Shown here: positions 1-4,795 of the stretch, piece after piece
How the letters are laid out: each line of letters opens with the position of its first letter
Numbering within the stretch: the stretch's first letter is position 1
NCBI GenBank assembly: GCA_003445555.1
Contig: DMDI01000076.1
Location: 1-6,231 of the forward strand
DNA length: 6,231 nt
DNA from: Desulfotomaculum sp.
GTDB lineage: Bacteria > Bacillota > Desulfotomaculia > Desulfotomaculales > Nap2-2B
Reading direction: 5' to 3'
Made by a program: the position numbers and the translations under genes
Notes under the pieces: model-generated
What the model saw: the letters and a program-made list of their open reading frames with translations, nothing else
Databases searched by the model: none
What the model was told of the DNA's origin: nothing

Positions 1-850
1 CACCCAAAGTACCCGCCCCACCCCCCCCCCGCGCGGCCCTTCCGCCCGTCATCCAGGCTGCCCCGGCCATCCCCCGAGACCCCGCCACCACCAACACCCG
101 CCCGCAATCACCCTTATGTATCCCTAAGGGACGCGGCGAAAGCCAGCTTTGAACCGTCTTTTTGGTTGTCAGCCTTCTTTTTAAATCTTCTTTCTCCAAA
201 AGAAAAGAGGGGATGGATATATCAACTACGTACAATTTACCGGTGTAATTTATCCCCGGGTCAAGTACTAAACCCAGCTTGGGTAAAGCAAAAGTTACGG
301 TATGGGCAGCCTTTACGCAAGGGCCGTGCACCTGACCGGTATCTGCCTCCAGGCCAGATGGTATATCAACTGCTACCACCGGTTTTCCACTGGCGTTAAT
401 AACTTCAATGCAACCGGCCGGTACACCTGTTGCCTTACCTTTAAAACCCGTGCCAAAGATAGCGTCAACAATTAAAGCTGTATTTACAGTTAAAAAACAA
501 GCCAATTCCTTTTCTTTAAATAAAAAAACTACCGGCTGCCCCATATTTTGCCAGATGCGCAGGTTTACTCCTGCGTCATCGCTCATTTCTTCCGGCGGGA
601 CCACTAAACCCACCTTAACTTTTGCCCCCCGGTTAAATAAGTGCCGGGCAATGACCAGCCCGTCCCCTCCGTTATTACCCTTACCAACAAAAATAACAAT
701 TTCCTTTCCGGTTACATCGTCTAAAATATTTTGGAGCAAATTTACCACTTGCAAACCGGCATTTTCCATTAAAACAATCCCGGGAATGCCGTAAGTATTT
801 ATGGCTGTTTGATCTAGTGTCCTCATTTCTTCCGCGGTAACCACCCGCAT
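1..850 (-). CDS. nnr: Bifunctional NAD(P)H-hydrate epimerase / ADP-dependent NAD(P)HX dehydratase, C-terminus cut by window edge
   Basis: Nnr repairs hydrated NADH and NADPH in the cytoplasm: the N-terminal domain epimerises NAD(P)HX and the C-terminal domain dehydrates it using ADP. I translated this strand by hand; it is open from the ATG at 850 to the edge, 283 codons, with no stop. The epimerase (YjeF_N) domain is complete: MENAG at residues 28-32, the nucleotide-binding stretch KGNNGGDGL at 57-65, VDAIFGTG at 128-135 and VDIPSGLEADTG at 161-172. The dehydratase (YjeF_C) domain begins at about residue 245 with HKGDCGRVLVVAGSRGMAGAA and is then cut, so its catalytic part is not visible. 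The start is set by AGGAGG 7 nt upstream, inside the end of acpS; the acpS stop is 1 nt away, so translation is probably coupled. The last ~20 residues are Gly/Arg/Trp-rich and do not fit the family (see findings). Identification is firm; the 3' end is not reliable. Confidence 0.93.
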   Translation of the reverse strand, partial: MRVVTAEEMRTLDQTAINTYGIPGIVLMENAGLQVVNLLQNILDDVTGKEIVIFVGKGNNGGDGLVIARHLFNRGAKVKVGLVVPPEEMSDDAGVNLRIWQNMGQPVVFLFKEKELACFLTVNTALIVDAIFGTGFKGKATGVPAGCIEVINASGKPVVAVDIPSGLEADTGQVHGPCVKAAHTVTFALPKLGLVLDPGINYTGKLYVVDISIPSFLLEKEDLKRRLTTKKTVQSWLSPRPLGIHKGDCGRVLVVAGSRGMAGAAWMTGGRAARGGGGAGTLG

Positions 851-851
851 A

Positions 852-1259
852 TTATCCCCTCCTGATGGCCATAGCAAAGGCTAAGGCTAATCCCTTTTCG
901 TGGGAAAGGCTTATTAAAACATGGCCAACTCCCTGTTGAACCGCCAAAGCAGCCGTTTTATTATGCAGTTTTACGGCTGGTTTTCCATCCGGTCGCGATA
1001 TTATCTCAATATCCCGCCAGGAACATCCTTTTACCCCGTCAGTTGACAGCGCTTTACGCACCGCCTCTTTAGCCGCAAAGCGTGCCGCCAGGCCGGCCGC
1101 CACATTTAGTCGCGCCCGGCAAAATTCTATTTCCCCGGCGGTAAATACCCGGCTTAAAAACCGCTGCGGGTATTTTTGTATTAGCTTGTCTATCCGGCTA
1201 ATTTTAATTAAATCAGTTCCTATCCCAAAGACAAAACCCGTATCTGCGTCTGTATTCAT
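852..1259 (-). CDS. acpS: Holo-[acyl-carrier-protein] synthase
   Basis: AcpS transfers the 4'-phosphopantetheine arm of coenzyme A to a serine of apo-acyl carrier protein, which activates fatty acid synthesis; it is cytoplasmic and normally trimeric. The 135-residue protein has the family signatures in order: GIGTDLIKISRI at 12-23 (with Asp16, the expected Mg-binding residue), FTAGEIEFC at 39-47, RFAAKEAVRKAL at 60-71 (with Glu65, the second expected metal ligand) and the C-terminal SLSHEKGLALAFA at 117-129. Usual AcpS proteins are about 120-130 residues and start just before GIGTD; this one has roughly ten extra N-terminal residues. The ATG is nevertheless supported by AAGGG 9 nt upstream and by a good promoter further upstream. 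It is the first gene of an operon with nnr, an arrangement common in Firmicutes, and it is divergent from pstS. Confidence 0.96.
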   Translation of the reverse strand: MNTDADTGFVFGIGTDLIKISRIDKLIQKYPQRFLSRVFTAGEIEFCRARLNVAAGLAARFAAKEAVRKALSTDGVKGCSWRDIEIISRPDGKPAVKLHNKTAALAVQQGVGHVLISLSHEKGLALAFAMAIRRG

Positions 1260-1286
1260 ATTTAATAACCCTTATTTTTAAGATAT

Positions 1287-1315
1287 AGAATAATAAAATA
1301 AAAAATATATGTCAA
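1287..1315 (-). promoter_or_regulatory. Sigma-A type promoter for acpS-nnr
   Basis: Read on the minus strand, a perfect -35 hexamer TTGACA (1315-1310) is followed by a 17-bp AT-rich spacer and TATTCT (1292-1287), which matches four of six bases of the -10 consensus. Transcription would begin near 1280, about 20 nt ahead of the acpS start, with AAGGG (1273-1269) as ribosome binding site. The -35 box lies 10 bp from the nearest unit of the Pho box, so a PhoP-bound array could also touch this promoter. This is a motif match only. Confidence 0.7.
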
Positions 1316-1325
1316 TTAAACCTTC

Positions 1326-1364
1326 TTAACACAATCTTAACACAATCTTAACAATTACTTAATA
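1326..1364 (+). promoter_or_regulatory. Pho box: four PhoP-type hexamers at 11-bp period
   Basis: Three exact TTAACA hexamers (1326-1331, 1337-1342, 1348-1353) and a fourth, TTAATA (1359-1364), are each separated by 5 bp (CAATC, CAATC, ATTAC). PhoP of Bacillus and relatives binds direct repeats close to TT(A/T/C)ACA with about 5 bp between them, usually four units making a dimer-of-dimers core site, so the number, sequence and spacing all fit. The array ends 9 bp ahead of the predicted pstS -10 element, and there is no good -35, as expected of a promoter that depends on an activator. The downstream gene is the phosphate-binding protein, the classic Pho target. Phosphate-starvation control is therefore strongly suggested, although PhoP/PhoR genes are not in the window. 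Confidence 0.82.
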
Positions 1365-1370
1365 TTACTC

Positions 1371-1379
1371 TGTTATATT
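1371..1379 (+). promoter_or_regulatory. Extended -10 element of the pstS promoter
   Basis: TG, one base, then TATATT (1374-1379) matches an extended -10 element with five of six -10 bases. No hexamer resembling TTGACA occurs at the right distance upstream; the Pho box occupies that position instead. Transcription would start near 1386, giving a leader of roughly 165 nt before the pstS ATG. Confidence 0.55.
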
Positions 1380-1406
1380 TATTTTATTGAAGTAATAAAA
1401 AATAAA

Positions 1407-1440
1407 GTCGAACTTCGAATTTCGAACTTCGAATTTCGAG
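1407..1440. repeat. Heptad TTCGAA repeat in the pstS leader
   Basis: Five TTCGAA-like hexamers recur every 7 bp with alternating single-base spacers c and t: GTCGAA (1407), TTCGAA (1414), TTCGAA (1421), TTCGAA (1428) and TTCGAG (1435). The same region can be read as two exact 14-bp units, CGAACTTCGAATTT, at 1409-1422 and 1423-1436. Each hexamer is self-complementary, so DNA or RNA could fold into a hairpin. It lies between the predicted promoter and the ribosome binding site of pstS. Similar TTCGAACTTCGAATT-type intergenic repeats are, from memory, scattered in several anaerobe genomes, where they produce spurious reading frames; I could not verify this here. Confidence 0.75.
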
Positions 1441-1551
1441 AAGGGGGGATAAGGGGAATACCGGTTGACGATAATTTTAGAGGTAAAAAACAGCGGTTTA
1501 TCACTAACGGCAAATTTAAAGGAAAAACAAAAGGAGGAATTTATCCAAAAT

Positions 1552-2400
1552 ATGAGTAAAAAAATTAACTTTAGCTTGGTTATTTTAACGCTAGTCTTAT
1601 CACTAGCCCTAATAGGCAGCGGCTGCGGCAAAAAAGGGGGGGAAGGCCCTTCTCCTGGCGGAGAGACATCGTCGCTTTCCGGCGACTTAAAATTAAGCGG
1701 TTCTACCACGGTACAGCCTTTAGCCCATGATTTAGCGGACAAATTCATGGAAAAAAATCCGGAGGTCCGCATTGCCGTTACCGGTGGCGGTTCAGGAGTA
1801 GGAGTTAAAGATGCCGCGGATGGAAAAGTAAATATTGGAATGGCCTCCCGGGAATTAAAAGATACCGATCCCGCCGGTTTAGTGGCCACCACAATTGCTA
1901 AGGATGGGGTAGTGATAGTAGTTCATCCCGAAAATCCAATTAGTGAACTAACGAAAGAGAAAGTAATAGATATTTTTATGGGTAAGATTACCAACTGGAA
2001 AGCGCTAGGCGGGAAAGATGCCCCCATAATTGTCCATTCTCGCGTTGCTCCTTCCGGTACTTTAGATTTCTTTATTGAGAGTTTTTTAGGTAAAGACAAA
2101 AATGTAGTGGCTACGGCCAAAACTCACGCCTCCAACGGGCTGCTGCGTCAGTCGGTTTCAGCTAACGCAAATACCATTGGATTTCTTTCCATGGGCTACG
2201 TGGATGAATCCGTAAAAGCGCCAAAAATAGACGGAGTGGAACCAACCATGGAAAATGCTAAAAGCGGTACCTACCCGTACGTAAGACCGCTTAATCTGGT
2301 AACAAAAGGAGAACCGGCAGATTTAGCCAAATCATTTATTGACTTTGCTCTTTCTCCGGAAGGACAGGAAATTGCGGGTAAAGATTACCTTCCTTTATAA
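1552..2400 (+). CDS. pstS: Phosphate ABC transporter substrate-binding lipoprotein PstS
   Basis: PstS captures inorganic phosphate outside the membrane and passes it to the PstCAB transporter. From the ATG at 1552 the protein is 282 residues, normal for the family. It has a lipoprotein signal peptide: MSKK, a hydrophobic stretch to about residue 21, and Cys25 in GSGC (the -3 position is Gly rather than the usual Leu), then a Gly/Pro/Ser linker. Phosphate-binding loops of the PBP_like_2 family are clear: SGSTTVQP at 49-56, TGGGSGVGVKD at 77-87 and APSGTLDFF at 166-174; MASRELKD at 97-104 is also typical. An AGGAGG (1532-1537) lies 14 nt before the ATG, rather far. An in-frame TTG at 1465 with AAGGGG 8 nt upstream would add 29 residues in front of the signal peptide, which I consider less likely. 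The gene is preceded by a Pho box, and no pstC, pstA or pstB follows. Confidence 0.93.
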   Translation: MSKKINFSLVILTLVLSLALIGSGCGKKGGEGPSPGGETSSLSGDLKLSGSTTVQPLAHDLADKFMEKNPEVRIAVTGGGSGVGVKDAADGKVNIGMASRELKDTDPAGLVATTIAKDGVVIVVHPENPISELTKEKVIDIFMGKITNWKALGGKDAPIIVHSRVAPSGTLDFFIESFLGKDKNVVATAKTHASNGLLRQSVSANANTIGFLSMGYVDESVKAPKIDGVEPTMENAKSGTYPYVRPLNLVTKGEPADLAKSFIDFALSPEGQEIAGKDYLPL

Positions 2401-2482
2401 ATTAAGAATTATTAAAAGTAATTTATTTTATGGTTTTATTATATCCTAAAGGTAAACCTTTCTTTCCTCTCTAAAAAACATG

Positions 2483-2510
2483 GTAGGGGCGTTAAATTTA
2501 ACGCCCCTAC
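2483..2510. repeat. Perfect 28-bp palindrome, REP-like
   Basis: Arm GTAGGGGCGTTAAA (2483-2496) is followed directly by its exact reverse complement TTTAACGCCCCTAC (2497-2510), 14 bp per arm with no spacer. The GTAGGGGCG...CGCCCCTAC ends resemble a short palindromic intergenic repeat that I recall from many unrelated bacterial genomes, but only a genome search would show copy number. On the minus strand it is followed, 4 nt on, by six T residues (2478-2473), so it might also end the feoB transcript. On the plus strand no T run follows. Confidence 0.8.
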
Positions 2511-2592
2511 TAGCGGCATAGCATTATTTACTTTGGTTTTTAGTTTTAATATCTTTGGTTTGTTTCTTTTAATTTTTTTAAACGGTATTTTT

Positions 2593-2618
2593 AAGGCAGT
2601 TTTTAAGCTGCCTTTTTT
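2593..2618 (+). terminator. Rho-independent terminator for pstS
   Basis: Stem AAGGCAG (2593-2599) pairs with CTGCCTT (2608-2614) around an 8-base loop, and the T tract runs from 2613 to 2618 with more T residues after one C. The T run lies only on the plus-strand side, so it acts on transcripts coming from pstS. It sits about 190 nt past the pstS stop codon. With no gene in between, pstS appears to be a single-gene transcript. Confidence 0.75.
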
Positions 2619-2672
2619 CTTTATAGCCTTAACGCCAAATTACCATGAAAAACCAAACTATCATCCCCATTT

Positions 2673-2691
2673 CACCTGACTTGAACAGGTG
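2673..2691. other. Small hairpin CACCTG/CAGGTG
   Basis: A 6-bp perfect inverted repeat, CACCTG (2673-2678) and CAGGTG (2686-2691), flanks a 7-base loop. There is no T tract on either side, so it is not a standard terminator. Its function is unknown and chance is possible. Confidence 0.35.
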
Positions 2692-2703
2692 CGGCTTAAG
2701 AAT

Positions 2704-2730
2704 TAGTTGCCTTAAGGTTTAAGGTAACTA
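2704..2730 (-). terminator. Stem-loop overlapping the feoB stop codon
   Basis: TAGTTGCCTTAA (2704-2715) and TTAAGGTAACTA (2719-2730) can form a 12-bp stem with one mismatch and a 3-base loop. On the minus strand it starts at the feoB TAG stop codon and is followed only by ATTCTTAAG, not a real T run. It could protect the 3' end of the feoB message or act as a weak terminator; the evidence for termination is poor. Confidence 0.35.
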
Positions 2731-4437
2731 GCTTAGAATTAAGTTTAAAGCAGTCCCTACTATCAATACGGTTACCAGCATAATAAAAACTGATTTTAGG
2801 GTATCTTTAGCCCCAAGCTCTCTAATCATCATGGTAAACGTGGCCAGACAGGGAAAATACATGGCTAAAACAACACTGGCGACAATTGACTGGTGCATGG
2901 TTAAATTTAAAGGCAAAAGCATCCCCACCGCAATGTCTTTACGTAAAAAACCCATTATTAATGCCGCCACTGTTTCTTTAGGCAGGCCAAAAAATCCCGT
3001 TATTACCGGAGAGGCAATTTGACCGACAAATTTTATTACTTTAAAAATGTAAAGAATATTTACTAAAAAAACACCAAAAAGCACCCAGGGAACACCGTGA
3101 AAGATAAAATCAGCGGTTCTCAGCCATAATTTTTTTAAAAGCACCCCAAAATAAGGCCAGCGATAAGGGGGGATTTCGACAAATATTTCCGGACTTTCCC
3201 CTTTTAAAATTAAATTTAATAAGAAGCCCAATACCAACCAGATTATAAATAGGGTGCCAAAGACAATCCCTAAACCAAAAGGACCGTATTTACCAATCAG
3301 ACCAATGATCAGTGCAATTTGAGACATACAGGGTACGGCTATAGCCATTAAGGTAAGGGCAATAAACCTCTCCCTTTTTCCTTCCAGAATCCTGGTGGCT
3401 AAAACACCGGGAACGTTACAACCCAGGCCAAGGAACATGGGAATAACAGCCAAACCATGTAAGCCTACCGTATGCATTATGTTGTCAACCAGAATTCCCA
3501 AACGAGGGAGATAACCTGAGTCTTCCATAAAACTTAAAACCAAATAAAAAGCAAAAATATAAGGAAGAACCATGGCTAAAGGAACAAAAAGACCGGTGGT
3601 TAAAAGACCAAAGGAAGCAGTATAATTTATTTCCCCTTTAAACAATTCTCCAATCAGTATCTTATGAATAAAGCTGCCCGGGTTTAAAATTAAAGAAAGT
3701 TTTAACATTAAAGGGGTCCAAAAAATATTAAACACCGGTTCAAAAAAATATTTAATCAGGCTTTCCCCAATAAACCTTATGACTTGAAAAGAAATAAACA
3801 AAACCAGACCGGCAATAAAAATGCCTGTGATAGGCCTTATGGAAGCATCCCCTAGTTTTTCTGAGAAAGTGTGGTGGCGGTGGGTCACCTTTTGGACTTG
3901 ATGGATAATTTTACCTATTTCCGTCCATCTCTCCTGATCGCTTTTTAGGTATGTATTGGCTTTAGCCTCCTTTAACCTGAGAACTAAGTTACGCATTCCT
4001 TCCCCGGTAAGGGCGCAGGTCGGGACCACCGGAACCCCGAGAATTCTTTCCAGTTCAGCCACTTCTATAATAATCCCGCAGTGTCCGGCTTCGTCCCAAA
4101 GGTTTAAAGCAATTAATACCGGTACGTTTTGTTTAAGCAATTGGAGGGTAAGGTTAAGGCTGCGCTCTAATTTAGTAGCGTCTACAACATTAATTACTAA
4201 ATCCCCTTCTTTTAACATATCCACGGCTACTTCTTCCGCTTTTGAAACCGGCTCCAGGCTGTAGATACCCGGCACGTCAATTACTTCAACCTTTTCTCCC
4301 TTTAAATTCATATACCCCTTGGTAAATTCAACGGTTGTCCCCGGATAATTAGAAGCTACTACGTAAGTCCCGGTTAAACGGGTAAAAATAACACTTTTTC
4401 CTACGTTGGGGTTGCCCAGTAATAATATTTTTTTCAT
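2728..4437 (-). CDS. feoB: Compact FeoB-family ferrous iron transporter (membrane GTPase)
   Basis: FeoB is an inner-membrane protein that imports Fe(II), with a cytosolic G domain coupled to two Gate domains. The 569-residue protein begins with the G domain: G1 GNPNVGKS at 8-15, G2 around PGTT at 32-35, G3 DVPG at 54-57, G4 NLWD at 112-115 and a G5 region CALTGEG at 141-147, with Cys in the usual Ser position. Only about 50 residues separate it from the first membrane span at ~204, so the helical GDI part is much reduced; usual bacterial FeoB is roughly 650-770 residues. Eight or so hydrophobic segments follow. Gate motifs present are GLGCNVPGVLATR at 337-349, GFLRKDIAVG at 496-505 and FPCLAT at 528-533. 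The familiar CSARLPVY motif is replaced by AVPCMSQIALI at 367-377. It lies 14 nt after feoA. No ribosome binding site is evident before the ATG, so translation may depend on feoA. Confidence 0.9.
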   Translation of the reverse strand: MKKILLLGNPNVGKSVIFTRLTGTYVVASNYPGTTVEFTKGYMNLKGEKVEVIDVPGIYSLEPVSKAEEVAVDMLKEGDLVINVVDATKLERSLNLTLQLLKQNVPVLIALNLWDEAGHCGIIIEVAELERILGVPVVPTCALTGEGMRNLVLRLKEAKANTYLKSDQERWTEIGKIIHQVQKVTHRHHTFSEKLGDASIRPITGIFIAGLVLFISFQVIRFIGESLIKYFFEPVFNIFWTPLMLKLSLILNPGSFIHKILIGELFKGEINYTASFGLLTTGLFVPLAMVLPYIFAFYLVLSFMEDSGYLPRLGILVDNIMHTVGLHGLAVIPMFLGLGCNVPGVLATRILEGKRERFIALTLMAIAVPCMSQIALIIGLIGKYGPFGLGIVFGTLFIIWLVLGFLLNLILKGESPEIFVEIPPYRWPYFGVLLKKLWLRTADFIFHGVPWVLFGVFLVNILYIFKVIKFVGQIASPVITGFFGLPKETVAALIMGFLRKDIAVGMLLPLNLTMHQSIVASVVLAMYFPCLATFTMMIRELGAKDTLKSVFIMLVTVLIVGTALNLILS

Positions 4438-4451
4438 TTTTTTGCCATAAA

Positions 4452-4724
4452 CTAACTACTTACCGCTGACCTTTCTATATTACTCTCTTTTTCTACCTCA
4501 ACTATAATTTTTTTGGCCATACCAAAGCCAATGGCCACTTGAGTATTAACTACCTGCACAATAATTGGCCCCCGCATAACTTGCGCGGATACTTTAGCTA
4601 TTTCCGCGCCCTTTCTGATACCTAAAGTTTCCAGACGTTTTTTTAAACCGGGTCCGCCGGCAACAGCTATTACTATTCCTTTCTCTTTCTGTTTCATTTG
4701 CGTTAAATCCAATACTTTTTTCAT
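4452..4724 (-). CDS. feoA: FeoA, SH3-like ferrous iron transport accessory protein
   Basis: FeoA is a small cytosolic protein that works with FeoB in Fe(II) uptake; its exact mechanism is unsettled. The 90-residue sequence matches the FeoA/SH3-like fold along its whole length: LTQMKQKEKGIVIAVAGG at 7-24, GLKKRLETLGIRKGAEIAKV at 26-45, MRGPIIVQV at 50-58 and QVAIGFGMAKKIIVE at 62-76. It is slightly longer than the usual ~75 residues because of a charged, Ser-rich C-terminal tail (KESNIERSAVSS). The ATG has GGAGG 9 nt upstream (near 4735). It precedes feoB by 14 nt and follows selB by 71 nt on the same strand. Confidence 0.95.
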   Translation of the reverse strand: MKKVLDLTQMKQKEKGIVIAVAGGPGLKKRLETLGIRKGAEIAKVSAQVMRGPIIVQVVNTQVAIGFGMAKKIIVEVEKESNIERSAVSS

Positions 4725-4741
4725 TTAACCCGGCCTCCGTT

Positions 4742-4758
4742 ATTAAAAATTTTTTAAT
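4742..4758. promoter_or_regulatory. Perfect AT-rich inverted repeat upstream of feoA, possible operator
   Basis: ATTAAAAA (4742-4749), one central T, then TTTTTAAT (4751-4758) forms a perfect 17-bp inverted repeat. It ends a few bases before the feoA ribosome binding site. Iron-responsive repressors (Fur, DtxR/IdeR families) bind inverted repeats of about this length at feo promoters, but the sequence does not match the usual Fur consensus, and I see no clear -35/-10 pair in the gap. An alternative is the T tract and complementary A tract of a weak terminator after selB. Confidence 0.35.
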
Positions 4759-4793
4759 CAGCCGCATTCAGTCATCGAGCCATCTGAGGGCTG
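4759..4793 (-). other. Interrupted stem-loop in the selB-feoA gap
   Basis: On the minus strand, CAGCC (4793-4789) can pair with GGCTG (4763-4759) and, inside it, TCAG (4787-4784) with CTGA (4771-4768), leaving a 12-base loop and an uneven internal loop. A competing AGCC/GGCT pairing also exists. It begins three bases after the selB stop and runs into the AT-rich inverted repeat, so together they might reduce read-through from selB to feoA. The pairing is short and the role is speculative. Confidence 0.3.
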
Positions 4794-4795
4794 CT

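Larger units (their letters stand above)
2401..2727. other. Convergent intergenic region without a gene
   Basis: This 327-bp AT-rich gap separates the 3' ends of pstS (plus) and feoB (minus). I looked on both strands and found only trivial reading frames, the longest noted being 14 codons from an ATG near 2430 with no ribosome binding site. It holds a perfect 28-bp palindrome, one convincing plus-strand terminator and two weaker hairpins, listed separately. No tRNA, riboswitch or start of pstC was seen. Confidence 0.7.

Noticed and set aside
166..794. Plus-strand open frames of 77 and 128 codons
   Set aside because: They lie antisense to nnr, whose minus-strand translation matches a known family over the whole stretch.
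1465..1470. TTGACG as a -35 box for a second pstS promoter
   Set aside because: No -10-like hexamer occurs 16-18 bp downstream; the sequence there is purine-rich and then CAGCGG.
1365..1892. Minus-strand 175-codon frame antisense to the pstS start
   Set aside because: It covers the promoter, the TTCGAA repeat and the signal peptide region of pstS on the opposite strand; its SKFEVRNSKF end is just the repeat translated.
2448..2461. AAAGG/CCTTT hairpin shortly after pstS as its terminator
   Set aside because: Only a 5-bp AT-rich stem with a pyrimidine tail broken by C residues; the hairpin at 2593-2618 is much better.
2831..4264. Plus-strand frames of 63 and 102 codons
   Set aside because: Both are antisense to feoB, which is a complete, motif-rich gene.
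4754..4783. Ten-codon frame ATGGCTCGATGACTGA... with an in-frame TGA, near selB
   Set aside because: A selenocysteine micro-ORF beside selB is tempting, but there is no ribosome binding site, no proper SECIS hairpin after the TGA and no recognisable peptide. Chance is the better explanation.
4759..4793. tRNA(Sec) gene (selC) between selB and feoA
   Set aside because: The gap is 71 bp and tRNA(Sec) is about 95 nt; there is no T-arm GTTC-type motif or long acceptor stem.
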